Assembly: GCF_014643375.1 (NCBI RefSeq)
Contig: NZ_BMJJ01000016.1
Coordinates: forward strand, 1 to 64,000
Direction of reading: 5' to 3'
Origin: Aureimonas glaciei
GTDB lineage: Bacteria > Pseudomonadota > Alphaproteobacteria > Rhizobiales > Rhizobiaceae
DNA: 64,000 nucleotides
The first letter of the stretch is position 1. Every line of letters begins with the position of its first letter. The translations under genes and the position numbers were made by a program. Under the pieces are notes generated by a model. It was given only the letters and a program-made list of their open reading frames with translations, was not told where the DNA came from and did not search any database. This document shows positions 49,785 through 58,814 of the stretch, piece after piece.

Positions 49785-52454
49785 ATGACAGCCACGTTCC
49801 ACGCCCTTGGCCACGGCTCCGACGCCGGTCTCTACTACGTCAACGACGGACGACGCGAAGCTCATCCGCGCAGCCGCGACGAATACTATGTGGGCGACGG
49901 CGGCGGCATCTGGTGGTCGAGCGGCGAGACCATTGTTGCTCACGGCGCGCCGATCGTGAAGGCGTCATTTCGCGACCTTTGTGCTGGGAGGAGTCCTGCA
50001 ACAGGCGCTTCGCTTGTTCGTGGTGCCGGAGAGACCCACCGTGCCGGCTGGGACCTCACCTTCTCCGCACCCAAAGCATTGTCGGTGCTGTGGGCGATGG
50101 GCAGCGAGGCTGAGCGCGCCGATTTCGAAGGCGTTCATAATCAGGCCGTCGATGCAGCCCTCGCGTTTGTCCAGCGACAACAACTCCTCGAGGTCCGCCT
50201 CGGTGCCGGCGGAACGATCCGGGAGCAGCCGAGCGATCTCATCATCGGTAGATTTCAGCATTACACGTCGCGGGCGGGTGATCCTCAGTTGCACACCCAC
50301 TGCGTCATAATGAACGTCGCGGGCAGCGCCGACGGAAAACATCGCACGTTGGAGCCCGATACAGCTTTTCGGTGGACCCTCGCGATCGGCGCGGCTTATC
50401 GAGCGGAATTGTCTCGGCACCTGGTCGAGCGCGGCTTTCGCTTACGACAAGCTGGGAAGGATCAGGTTGAGATCGCCGGTATCGACGAGGCGATACTAGA
50501 AACGTTCTCCGAACGCAGCCGTCAGATCGAAGAGCTTGTCGGCGATCGACGAACGGCGACCGGCGCGCAAAAGCAGATCGCCGCATTGGCGACACGAGCG
50601 GCCAAGGCCGAGGTCCCGACCGGCGCCACTCTCGAAGCACGCTGGTGCGATGACTTCGCCGGACGCGAGCCGTGCATTCGAGAGAGCGTGCGTGAGGCCG
50701 GGCGAGCGTTGCAACCGTCCGTCGTCCCTCCGGCCGACGTCGACAGGATATTGCTCCGGCTAGACCCGGTGCCGGTCTTTGGTGACGGCCCGGTCGCCGT
50801 TGCGGCCTCGAGGCTCCTCAACCATGAGAGCGTGATCACACGACGAGCCCTAACACAGGGCGCGATGGTCGAGGCAAGTCTCCGAGGCCTCGGCATCGAT
50901 GCGGTGGAAGCCGATCTCCAAGCGCATCAGGAGCAGAAGGACCTTCTGATTCTCCGCGATGGACGCGAGGCGCTTTGGACGACGCTCTACATCGCCGAGG
51001 CCGAAGCGGCCATGAGGAAGGCCGCGGCTCGTCCTGACGAACGTCTCTACTTGTCATCGGAAGCGCTCGACGCGGCCCTCGTGGCGGCACCGCATTTGAC
51101 CGAGGAGCAACGGACTGCCGTAGCCGACGTTGCAGATCGTGACGGGGTGTCGCTTGTCGAGGCCGGAGCTGGAACGGGGAAGACCACGATCGCCCGGGTG
51201 ATTAAGGACGCCGCTGAGCGCTCCGGGCTTCGCGTCATCGCGCTTGCGCCGACCTACGTCGCTGCCGATGAGCTTAGTACTTCAACCGGCGTTCCAGCGC
51301 AGGTTGTCGCGAAGTTCCGGGCGGCCAGCCGACGGCAGCAAACCGACGATGCGTTCAAGCTCGACGCGAAGACTGTGATCCTTCTCGACGAAGCCGGCAT
51401 GCTGGGCACGCTCGACATGTCGGCCGTGCTCGTTGCGGCCAAGAAAGCGGGAGCCAAGATCATCGCCTTCGGCGATCGACGTCAGCTCGCATCCGTCGCT
51501 CAGGGGAGCGCGCTATCCGCCGTTTCCGACCAGTTGTCGCGGGTCGCGACCTTGAAGGCCATCAGGCGTCAGAGCGAAGCCTGGCAGCGCACCGCCTCGG
51601 TGAAGATGTTCGAAGGCGATATTGCGGGAGCGCTGGACGATTATTGGCGGAAAGGCGCTGTCCGCTTTGCGGACAACGCCTGCCAAGCCATCGATCAGAC
51701 AATCGCGACGTGGGCGAAAATGCGCGCCGAGCACGACGAAGTGGCGATGATCACGCGGACTAATAGAGATGTCTCGGTCCTGAATGCGGCAGCCCGACAG
51801 TCACTCAGGCAAGAGGGCGCCTTGCCGACCGCAGAGGTGCAACTGCCGACGATCGACCGGGACGGCAAACGCATGCAGCTCGCTTTGTCGGTCGGCGACA
51901 AGATCCGGTTCCGTGAGAACATCTCGCGGCTCGCAATCCGCAACGGCACAAGAGCGGTGGTCACCGGCCTTGCTGTGGGAGAGGGCGGTGATGCCGTGGT
52001 GACGCTGCGGCTGGGTGACGGAAGTACCCTGACATCGCCCTGGATGGCCCTCACCAATCCGCGCCCGCCAAGGGCAAAGACGGATCCGATCCCCCGCGTC
52101 GTGCATGCCTATGCCGGGACGACCTATGCGGTGCAGGGCCGGACCGTCGACGCCGCTGTGTTCCACATCGGCTCGCGCACCGACGCACGCGAGGCGTACG
52201 TGGCCATGACGCGCCATCGCCACGACGCGGCTGTGATCGTCGACGGGAGCCGGTTGGTCAAAGCCTTCGAGCAGGACTTCGATGTTGCCGCTGACGAGGC
52301 CCGCGCATTGAGTGACGTGGCCGAGCGATCGGACCCACGACTGCTCGCCCTCCAAGACGAAGCAACTCGCCTCGACGAGAAGGCCAACGTGTATTCGGTC
52401 ATGGCGTTGCCTGCCGAGCCAAGCCGAACACGGGACCGCGGCCTCGAGTGGTGA
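49785..52454 (+). CDS. MobF-family conjugative relaxase (TrwC/TraI-like)
   Basis: An 889-aa relaxase-helicase that nicks oriT and unwinds the strand for transfer. The N-terminal TrwC domain has tyrosine pairs at about residues 17-18 and 34-35 and the metal-binding histidines H159, H170 and H172 (RFQHY ... PQLHTHCVIMN). The helicase part has Walker A GAGTGKT at about 461-467 and Walker B VILLDEAGML near 520, ending with the superfamily I segment YAVQGRTVDAAV and YVAMTRHRHD. The IS5 element lies 40 bp after its stop. No oriT is recognised upstream, but the AT-rich 49650-49784 is a candidate area. Confidence 0.93.
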   Translation: MTATFHALGHGSDAGLYYVNDGRREAHPRSRDEYYVGDGGGIWWSSGETIVAHGAPIVKASFRDLCAGRSPATGASLVRGAGETHRAGWDLTFSAPKALSVLWAMGSEAERADFEGVHNQAVDAALAFVQRQQLLEVRLGAGGTIREQPSDLIIGRFQHYTSRAGDPQLHTHCVIMNVAGSADGKHRTLEPDTAFRWTLAIGAAYRAELSRHLVERGFRLRQAGKDQVEIAGIDEAILETFSERSRQIEELVGDRRTATGAQKQIAALATRAAKAEVPTGATLEARWCDDFAGREPCIRESVREAGRALQPSVVPPADVDRILLRLDPVPVFGDGPVAVAASRLLNHESVITRRALTQGAMVEASLRGLGIDAVEADLQAHQEQKDLLILRDGREALWTTLYIAEAEAAMRKAAARPDERLYLSSEALDAALVAAPHLTEEQRTAVADVADRDGVSLVEAGAGTGKTTIARVIKDAAERSGLRVIALAPTYVAADELSTSTGVPAQVVAKFRAASRRQQTDDAFKLDAKTVILLDEAGMLGTLDMSAVLVAAKKAGAKIIAFGDRRQLASVAQGSALSAVSDQLSRVATLKAIRRQSEAWQRTASVKMFEGDIAGALDDYWRKGAVRFADNACQAIDQTIATWAKMRAEHDEVAMITRTNRDVSVLNAAARQSLRQEGALPTAEVQLPTIDRDGKRMQLALSVGDKIRFRENISRLAIRNGTRAVVTGLAVGEGGDAVVTLRLGDGSTLTSPWMALTNPRPPRAKTDPIPRVVHAYAGTTYAVQGRTVDAAVFHIGSRTDAREAYVAMTRHRHDAAVIVDGSRLVKAFEQDFDVAADEARALSDVAERSDPRLLALQDEATRLDEKANVYSVMALPAEPSRTRDRGLEW

Positions 52455-52566
52455 TCGCCGGCTCAGTGAAGTTCAGGTTCGAGAAGCCGCCTAGGGAGCG
52501 TCCCCATAGGCGAGCTTCCCTTGGGAATCGTTGGCTGATTCAATCTCTCTCGCGAGGGAGGTTGCG

Positions 52567-53324
52567 ATGCGTCGTCACGAATTGAGCGATGAGGAGTGGT
52601 CAATCATTGCACGGCTTCTGCCGAACAACAGCCGCGGGGTCGCCCGCGTCGACGATCGTCGGGTGATCAACGGGATCCTCTGGCGGTTCCGGACCGGATC
52701 GTCCTGGCGGGATGTTCCCGAGCGGTACGGGCCGCGAACGACGCTCTACAACCGCTTCAGCCGGTGGCGGGGCGCCGGTGTTTGGGACCGCCTGCTGGAA
52801 GGCGTATCAAAGGCCTATGACGGCGGCATCGTTATGATCGACAGTTCCTGCGTCCGCGTCCACCAGCACGGTGCCGGCGCTAAAAAGGGGGCTCTGCCGA
52901 TCCTTGCATGGGACGCTCCCGTGGCGGCCTGACGACAAAGATCCATGCCCTCGTCGATGCCGAGGGCCGTCCGTTGCGGATCGAACTCACGGCCGGACAA
53001 GACGGCGACGCGCCGATCGCAACCAGATTGCTCGAAGCGGTGGTGTCGGGCACCACCGTACTTGCCGACAAGGCCTACGACACCGACGGCATCCGTGCCT
53101 TTCTCACCGACCGCGGTGCCTGGCCCAACATCCCACCGCGCTCGACACGCAAAGCCACCTTCAGCTTTTCACGCTGGGTCTACCGGCAACGCAACCTGAT
53201 CGAGCGCTTCTTCTATCGCCTCAAGCAGATGCGAGGAATTGCAACCCGTTACGATCGACGCGCCGATAACTTTCTCGCTGCTATCAAGCTCGCAGCCGTC
53301 CGTATCTGGATCAACGCGAAATGA
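52567..53324 (+). CDS. IS5-family transposase, made by -1 frameshifting of orfA/orfB
   Basis: orfA (52567-52932) begins MRRHELSDEEWSIIARLLP and carries the first catalytic Asp in IVMIDSSCVRVHQHG. The -1 frame, open from before the shift site through 53324, continues GGSADPCMGRSRGGLTTKIH, with the second Asp in LADKAYDTDGIRA and the Glu in RQRNLIERFFYRLKQMRG. Joined, they give a full DDE transposase of about 250 aa. The shift site is the A5G4 run at 52882-52890. Both halves look intact, so this IS may be active. Confidence 0.9.
52882..52890 (+). promoter_or_regulatory. Slippery A5G4 site for -1 ribosomal frameshifting
   Basis: AAAAAGGGG lies where the orfA frame (codons AAA AAG GGG) must shift to -1 to enter orfB. 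Such A-G runs are the usual recoding signal of IS427-type elements. Whether a downstream structure helps is not clear from the sequence. Confidence 0.7.
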
Positions 53325-53461
53325 GTCCGCTCCTAGTGGCCGCCGGTCATCTTTCACCAAGCTTACTGGGCTAATCATCGCTGAACCCCAGGCGTCGGCA
53401 ATTGCCGTCGACCCGCATTTCGGGCGTGATTGGGATGAACGCTGCAAGGGGTCCTTCGAAG

Positions 53462-55150
53462 ATGATCCGGTTTTTGATGATCGGCATTCCGCTCCTCGTC
53501 GGCTTCATGGCGATCGGTTTACCGTTTTGCGAGGCAGTCGTGCATGGTTTCGACACCGACGCCTGGCCGCCCGAGACGGTGCTTCCGACGACATGGTTCG
53601 CGCATTTCGTCGGCTCGAACGTCCTCGAGATCTCGCGCACCTTCCATCGGTTGGCGACCTCGACCCATCCCGCCTTTGCAAATGGCGGCGCTTGGGTGTT
53701 CTGGTCCCTTCTTCCGGCTTGGCTGGTTGTCGCCGTCCTCCTAGCCAGCCCGAAGATCGACCGTCCATGGCGGGATCCGGCGACGATTTTCGGCGGCGCC
53801 CGCTTTGCCAATCCGGCCGAGATCGCCGGCATGAAGAATGGCATCGAGATCGGTCACGCCGATGATCCCGACCAGATCGTCCGTGTTGAAGTCGAAGGCA
53901 ATCTCCTCTCGATCGCGCCGCCGCGGAGCGGTAAGACATCCGGGCTCATCATCAACAACCTTTTGGCGCAGGATGACAACCTGTCCTGGAACGGATCTGC
54001 TATCGTGATCGATCCGAAGGGCGAGGTCTACAAAGCGGTTCGCAAACGCCGCGCTCATTTCGGGCGAGAGATCTTCGTGCTGGATATGCGCCAGGGCAGC
54101 AAAAAGTCTTCGCAATGGAATCCGCTTGCTTCGGCTGACACTAATGACGTCTTGGGTCTTATGCGGGTCGCGCGGGCGTTGATACCCGAGATGTCCGGCG
54201 AAAGCCTCTACTTCCGGGAACGTGCGGTCTCGCTGCTCGCCGGAGTCATCGCCGCTGCCGTTCACGAAGCCAAAACGGAGGGGCGCAGGGCATCTCCCGC
54301 TGACGTCGAGCGTCTTCTCAACGACGAAGAGGCGACGCTGGCTCTCGTGGCAGGACAAGACGTTCCTCTCCTGCGTTCGCTTGCTCGGGACCTAACACTT
54401 GACGAGCGCATTCGCGGCTCGATCATCTCCACCGCCAAGCTGGGGACGCAGTGGCTACTTGACCCTTACTTGCGAGCACTGACCGAGGAATCGACATTGA
54501 ACCTCGAGGCGGTCGCGCGTGGTCAGGCCGACCTCTTTGTCATCGTGCCGACCGAGCACTTCGAGACCATCTCACCCGTGCTGCGATGGCTGTTGTCCGA
54601 CCTCTTCACCGCGGTCCGGCGCCTGCGAAAGCCAGACGATCGCCGGATCCTCCTCCTCATCGACGAAGCGGCAAGCTTGGGAGGTTTTTCTCAGCTGCCG
54701 GTGGCGCTCGGCGAATTGCCCGGGCTTGGACTGTCCATCTGGACATTTTGGCAAAGCCGTTCGCAAATCGTGAAAGCTTATGGCGAGGCCGGCGCAGATC
54801 TGTTTGGGACAACGGCGGAGTTTTCGACGTTCTCTGATGTCGGAGGACTGGACACCGGTTCGCCTGAGTTCTTTTCCAAGCTCCTCGGCGATATCACCGT
54901 CGATGTTCCGGGAACGAGCGAGCAAAAGGCGGAGGGGAAATCGAGCTTCACGAGCAGCACAGGCAAACAGGCAACGCGGCTCGTTCCTCCCGGCGATATG
55001 AGCCAGTTCACAGACGACCGATTGATTCTCATTCCCAATAGTCGTCGTTATGCACGTCGACCCGTCTGCTTGGACAAGATCCGATACTTCGAGGAGTCGA
55101 GGTTCAAGGGCCTTGCAACGTTCATCAAGCCTGCCGGGCGAAAAGGATGA
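53462..55150 (+). CDS. TraG/VirD4-type conjugal coupling protein
   Basis: A coupling ATPase of about 562 aa that brings the relaxase-DNA complex to a secretion channel. Two N-terminal membrane helices (about residues 4-28 and 78-95) precede the ATPase domain with Walker A APPRSGKTSG at about 152-161, DPKGEVYKAVRKRR, and Walker B ILLLIDEAASLGG. The Q/R motif region LSIWTFWQSRSQIVKAYG follows. In-frame alternatives at 53435 (ATG) or 53402 (TTG) would lengthen it. It follows the relaxase, from which only the IS separates it. Confidence 0.9.
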   Translation: MIRFLMIGIPLLVGFMAIGLPFCEAVVHGFDTDAWPPETVLPTTWFAHFVGSNVLEISRTFHRLATSTHPAFANGGAWVFWSLLPAWLVVAVLLASPKIDRPWRDPATIFGGARFANPAEIAGMKNGIEIGHADDPDQIVRVEVEGNLLSIAPPRSGKTSGLIINNLLAQDDNLSWNGSAIVIDPKGEVYKAVRKRRAHFGREIFVLDMRQGSKKSSQWNPLASADTNDVLGLMRVARALIPEMSGESLYFRERAVSLLAGVIAAAVHEAKTEGRRASPADVERLLNDEEATLALVAGQDVPLLRSLARDLTLDERIRGSIISTAKLGTQWLLDPYLRALTEESTLNLEAVARGQADLFVIVPTEHFETISPVLRWLLSDLFTAVRRLRKPDDRRILLLIDEAASLGGFSQLPVALGELPGLGLSIWTFWQSRSQIVKAYGEAGADLFGTTAEFSTFSDVGGLDTGSPEFFSKLLGDITVDVPGTSEQKAEGKSSFTSSTGKQATRLVPPGDMSQFTDDRLILIPNSRRYARRPVCLDKIRYFEESRFKGLATFIKPAGRKG

Positions 55151-55174
55151 TCAACATGCAATAGGACGCGCTTA

Positions 55175-55765
55175 CTATCGAAGGACGAACAACTCGGTTC
55201 GGTAACCCTGGCTTGCGACCCAATACCGTCCTTCGATCATTCCCGGCCGACTAGCCGCTTGGTCCTGGATGACGACGGTTCCTTCAGGCAACAAGATAAG
55301 TCTTGTTGAACCATCGCTCAGCCGGACATAGTAGGATGTCGAAGACGGGAGCTTGAAGAAGCGCTCCGGCGTGCGGAGAACGGCCAGGACCAGTGCCGTG
55401 CCCAAGACCACGACAGCAATCCCGGTCGTCCAGATCCCGAAAGATGGACGACGGCGACGGGATCCCCTGACGAGGCCCAGCCGGGTTTTGATGGCACCGG
55501 TCTTCGACTGACGGCGGCCTGTCCGGTCCGCGATCCAATGGCGCAGATCGGCAGCGTCCGCCTTGGTCAGGTCGGCATCGGGTCCAAGGCGCGCAAGCCG
55601 ACCGATCGGCATTTGCTTGAGCAGCGCAAGCTTCTTCGCGCTGACAGCAGCCAAGCTCGCCTCCGCTAGGGCCGCCGTCTTCTTCGCTTCGTCGACACGC
55701 GAGCCGACGTTGTCGCCGTTTCGTTCCAGTGGTCGGGCAACTGGCTGAGGCGGTTGGTCGGTCAT
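55175..55765 (-). CDS. Single-pass membrane protein of the mobilisation module
   Basis: A protein of about 196 aa: polar N-terminal half rich in Ala/Lys (AKKTAALAEASLAAVSAKKL, helical), one membrane helix (GIAVVVLGTALVLAVL), and a C-terminal region RLSDGSTRLILLPEGTVVIQ. I recognise no family. It converges on the coupling protein with 24 bp between stops and starts 10 bp after the ParA-like gene in an operon with it, so it probably serves transfer or maintenance of the island. Confidence 0.65.
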   Translation of the reverse strand: MTDQPPQPVARPLERNGDNVGSRVDEAKKTAALAEASLAAVSAKKLALLKQMPIGRLARLGPDADLTKADAADLRHWIADRTGRRQSKTGAIKTRLGLVRGSRRRRPSFGIWTTGIAVVVLGTALVLAVLRTPERFFKLPSSTSYYVRLSDGSTRLILLPEGTVVIQDQAASRPGMIEGRYWVASQGYRTELFVLR

Positions 55766-55775
55766 GAATGCCGGA

Positions 55776-56501
55776 TCACGCTTCTCCGACAAGCCAGCTT
55801 GCCGGGCGGCGTGCGGCTTCCATCGCAGCCGCTCGCAGCCGGGTCAAATCACGCCGGATCCGCGAACCGGCAGCAACGCCATGCGCCTCGTTCAGTCGCG
55901 CGGAGTCCAGGTTCGGGATCGACGCAAGACCACCGATCTGGAGCAGCCGGACAGCCTCGTCTTCCATAACATGTTCGTCGAGGGCGCTCGTCGGCGCTCC
56001 ATCGGCGATCTTCTTCAGGTCGGCAGCGTTGACTGGGCCTTGCAGGCGGTTCTCCAGCAAGAAGCGCGTCGCGCCGGCGTCTTTGGCGATCTTCATGATG
56101 CGAGGCGCCTCTGCCATCGCACCCGGTTCCGCCGTGACGATCACGAGAACGCCGAGTTCAACGTTTCGCTCGGCGAAGTCCTCGGTCATGCCCGACAAGA
56201 CCGTAAGAAGCGATCTGGCTGTGTTCGCACCGACATCGACGATGGTCGGCACCGTTGCTGTCCACATCGCGTTGATGACGCCATCGAATTCTGCTCGCGC
56301 CGCCTTGCCGCCGGACCTTTCGATATCGATGCGCTCAGCCCTCATGGAAAAGAACATAACGCGATCTTCGAGCTCGACCAAGCGTCGTGTCGAATCGACT
56401 TCGATGATCGGTGCGGCAGGCACAGCTTCGGCAAGGGCTCGGACGAGCAGACTTTTCCCGACGCCACCCTTGTCCTGTCCGACGATCAGAACTCGAACCA
56501 T
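55776..56501 (-). CDS. ParA/MinD-like P-loop ATPase
   Basis: A 241-aa protein with a deviant Walker A KGGVGKS at about residues 11-17 (GQDKGGVGKSLLVRALAEA) and TVPTIVDVGANTARSLLTVL as Walker B region. Such ATPases position plasmids or transfer machinery. The absence of a ParB partner and the neighbouring conjugation genes point to a transfer- or island-related role, as for conjugation-linked ParA-like proteins. The ATG at 56501 follows the 168-aa gene after 4 bp, so they are coupled. Confidence 0.8.
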   Translation of the reverse strand: MVRVLIVGQDKGGVGKSLLVRALAEAVPAAPIIEVDSTRRLVELEDRVMFFSMRAERIDIERSGGKAARAEFDGVINAMWTATVPTIVDVGANTARSLLTVLSGMTEDFAERNVELGVLVIVTAEPGAMAEAPRIMKIAKDAGATRFLLENRLQGPVNAADLKKIADGAPTSALDEHVMEDEAVRLLQIGGLASIPNLDSARLNEAHGVAAGSRIRRDLTRLRAAAMEAARRPASWLVGEA

Positions 56502-56505
56502 CTAT

Positions 56506-57012
56506 TCATTCCTTTTGATCTGGTTTCATATAGTCCCGCCGGAGCCTTTCGAGCGCTTCACGCCGGATCGCTTCTTCGTCGTCCAGTTCGCCGGCCTGTG
56601 GCGTAGCATCCTGCGGCTTAACGGTAAGTTCAGGGGCCAGCGAAATGCTTGGCCGGCGTGCCGGGACCCGCACGTGAAGAGGGAGGTCCGACCGTTCAAG
56701 CCGGGCCGCTGACTTCTTCACATTCGCAATATTGGACTGCTCGATCTGAGTGACGATCGCCGTGAGACGCGAACGGGTGATCGGCTTCATCGTCTCGCCA
56801 GACCCTTCCGTTACACCCTGCTGTCCAAGAGCCGCGGCAATTTCGGCCCAAGCGACACCTTCGGCCCGAAGCGCATGGATCGTTGGGAGGGCAGTTCTCA
56901 CCAGAGAGAAGGCGCTTGGCATTTTTGCCACGTCTCGCTTGTCACGTCCCCGCTTGGCATCGCGGGTGAGGCGTTTTAAATCGATCGATGACGGAGTTGG
57001 AGGAGCAGGCAT
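56506..57012 (-). CDS. Unrecognised 168-aa protein of the mobilisation module
   Basis: A basic N-terminus (LKRLTRDAKRGRDKRD) is followed by a helical region, LRAEGVAWAEIAAALGQQGV, that resembles a helix-turn-helix. A flexible Pro-rich centre and an acidic-basic helix at the end (DEEAIRREALERLRRDYM) complete it. I do not recognise a family. It is the first gene of the three-gene operon, downstream of the CTAG cluster, and its possible HTH would fit a DNA-binding partner of the ParA-like ATPase. Confidence 0.65.
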   Translation of the reverse strand: MPAPPTPSSIDLKRLTRDAKRGRDKRDVAKMPSAFSLVRTALPTIHALRAEGVAWAEIAAALGQQGVTEGSGETMKPITRSRLTAIVTQIEQSNIANVKKSAARLERSDLPLHVRVPARRPSISLAPELTVKPQDATPQAGELDDEEAIRREALERLRRDYMKPDQKE

Positions 57013-57078
57013 TGACGTTTGTCACCGCGACGCTGACAGCAGCAAACCGCGACCATAGCTGACGCCGACAACGTTGAC

Positions 57079-57123
57079 TAGGACGAGCTAGCTTGGCTAG
57101 GAGCTAGCTAGGCTCGTACTAGG
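57079..57123. repeat. Cluster of six CTAG motifs, possible partition or operator site
   Basis: Six CTAG tetranucleotides occur within 45 bp (starting 57079, 57089, 57098, 57105, 57109 and 57120), partly as GCTAGCT and nested in an imperfect dyad (CGAGCTAGC ... GCTAGCT-A-GGCTCG). CTAG is generally one of the rarest tetramers in bacterial genomes. The cluster is 67 bp upstream of the ParA operon start, the usual place for a centromere-like or autoregulatory site. Confidence 0.5.
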
Positions 57124-57273
57124 AAATTTTGGGTATCACACCATACGCACTGAAGCTGCAAATCATCAATGACCGGTCGTTGCGATTTCCTAACGGCGTG
57201 GTGATCGGACCGAGATCATGCGGGGCGAGGCTGTTGCAAACGCGGCTCACGCCAAGGGTGCTCGTTCCGAGCG

Positions 57274-57614
57274 CATGATTGGGGCAGACCGAGCGAGCAT
57301 GCGCTACGAGGGCACGCGTTCCGACGATGGGTTGCTCCGAGCGCGGTTGAAGCAGTTGGCGGGCAAACGCTGGCGCGTCGCCTACAGGCGGCTGCACGTC
57401 CTGCTAAAGCGGGAGTGCCATGCCGTCAGTCGTAAGCGCTTCCAGCGACTTTACCGAAAGGAAAAGCTGACCGTCCGCGGGCGCGGCGGGAGATGGGCAC
57501 GCGCCGACCGATCGAGGTGCCGGTCCCACCCAACCAACGCTGGAGTCTGGACTTCCTATCCTGATCGTTCCACGGACGGGCGTCACTTCCGTATTCTGGC
57601 GATGGTCGACGACA
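57274..57614 (+). pseudogene. IS3-family transposase (orfB) fragment
   Basis: The plus strand encodes MRYEGTRSDDGLLRARLKQL, then WRVAYRRLHVLLKREC and RLYRKEKLTVR, which is the HTH_21 part of IS3 OrfB. The next part, PIEVPVPPNQRWSLDFLS, with the first catalytic Asp, lies in another frame. DGRHFRILAMVDD is back in the first frame. Two compensating frameshifts and the loss of everything after MVDD show decay. Confidence 0.8.
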
Positions 57615-57908
57615 GCAGCGAAGTCGGCCGCGACGGTCTGGATCGGGAAAAGCCGGCCGACAAGCGCGATTAGGTCCTGCTCGCCACCCAAATTGTCTCC
57701 GAAGCCTTTGGCGACATCGCGCCGGGTGATCTCAGTGATTGGAGCTACACCGTCTTCGATGAGGGCAAGACCGATATCCTCTGGGGCGTACTCGTCAAGG
57801 TGGACTCTCATGCGGCGGGCGACTGTTACTCGTCGTGCAAGATTGAGTCTGACGCAATGTTGGTGACGTGATGGTCAGTTCGTGCTTAGCTTCGGTTCCC
57901 GATCTTAA
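57615..57908. other. No supported gene; IS-junction remnants
   Basis: Both strands have short open frames here but none with a credible start and family. One plus-strand stretch (about 57674-57870) reads protein-like (LLATQIVSEAFGDIAP, ILWGVLVKVDS) without a start codon and could be the tail of a lost gene. Confidence 0.3.
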
Positions 57909-58331
57909 TCATTTGGCAGGTACAGCCGTTGGTAGCTCGGCGACATTTAAGGTGAGTTCTTGAAGTTTGGAAGTTCCAAGAAGAGCCAAAAGTACGGAGA
58001 AAATTTTAAGGTGCATCGACATCTCAAGCTGAGAAATCTCCTCGTTGCGTGATGTATTCCGCATATAAGTTATATAATCGTGAAGTCTTTCGGATTGTGA
58101 AAGAGAGTTATAGCGCTTGCTTGGTATAAGGCCGACTATGTACTGAAGATTATTGGACTCTATCGTGGTTTTAAGTTCGTCTGAATCGCGCGTTTCCGGG
58201 GCGTTTAGCCGCTGGAATATCGTAACTAAAGAGCTTATGTTAACGCGCCCATGCGGGCTCGCCATGAGCTCCTCGGACTTGGCGTTCAAAAGAAATCCTA
58301 TCGTATCAAATTCGAACTTCTCTTTCGGCAT
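57909..58331 (-). CDS. AT-rich orphan gene, unknown 140-aa protein
   Basis: A 140-aa cytosolic protein starting MPKEKFEFDTIGFLLNAKSE with AAGG upstream of the ATG at 58331. It is mostly helical, with IESNNLQYIVGLIPSKRYNS and LKIFSVLLALLGTSKLQEL. Base composition and codon use (many A/T-ending codons) are clearly unlike the GC-rich surroundings, so it was probably acquired from a low-GC source. I recognise no family. It is isolated between IS fragments. An in-frame ATG at 58367 is a less likely start. Confidence 0.55.
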   Translation of the reverse strand: MPKEKFEFDTIGFLLNAKSEELMASPHGRVNISSLVTIFQRLNAPETRDSDELKTTIESNNLQYIVGLIPSKRYNSLSQSERLHDYITYMRNTSRNEEISQLEMSMHLKIFSVLLALLGTSKLQELTLNVAELPTAVPAK

Positions 58332-58452
58332 ATTACAACCTTCATACCCATCTTTCTTAGACAACATACTAGAAAAGTTAAATTCGTGTGAAACTCATGC
58401 TCCTCGTGGCCTTCCGTAGAGTAGGCTTTTGAGCCTCTGGAGGACGCCAGGA

Positions 58453-58590
58453 ATGCCGAGGAAGAAGCACAAGCCCGAAGAGATCGTCGCTAAGCTGAGG
58501 CGGGTAGACGTGATGTTGTCACAGGGCCGCCCGGTGGCGGAGGCGATCCGTGCGATCGGCGTGACGGCGTTCACGTATTACCTCTATGGA
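58453..58590 (+). pseudogene. IS3-family orfA fragment
   Basis: The opening MPRKKHKPEEIVAKLRRVDV and the next segment LSQGRPVAEAIRAIGVT are the N-terminal HTH of IS3-type OrfA. Similarity ends after about 45 residues, then an unrelated tail runs to a stop at 58623. The terminal region of the IS (58400-58452) may be the old left end. It is not contiguous with the orfB fragment at 57274, which lies on the wrong side. Confidence 0.75.
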
Positions 58591-58814
58591 CGGCTCTCCC
58601 GGCGCAAGCCGGTCTTGAACTGATCCGCTTTGGTCTGTCGCAAACACCTATCCGGCGTCACCCGGGTCTGGGACGCTCAAATGGCAAATCCGCTCGCGCA
58701 CGCCTATCCAGCTGGTAGGCCTCAGAGGCCTCGATAATGCTCAGGCTCTTTGCGCGTCGGTCTGACCTGTGCGTTTCATTTCTCCGTTAGCTCGCAATCA
58801 CAAGAGCAGACTCT

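Larger units (their letters stand above)
52495..53333 (+). mobile_element. Complete IS5-family (IS427-type) insertion sequence
   Basis: An 839-bp element with short terminal inverted repeats (GGAGCG at the left, CGCTCC at the right). It is flanked by TAG on both sides (52492-52494 and 53334-53336), or by CTAG if a shared C is counted (52491-52494 and 53333-53336). This fits IS5-family insertion into a YTAR target. It carries a transposase in two overlapping frames. It lies between the relaxase and the coupling protein genes and interrupts only intergenic DNA. Confidence 0.85.

Noticed and set aside
57404-57811. 135-codon minus-strand frame
   Set aside because: It runs antisense to the clearly recognisable IS3 remnant, with no start-site or family support.
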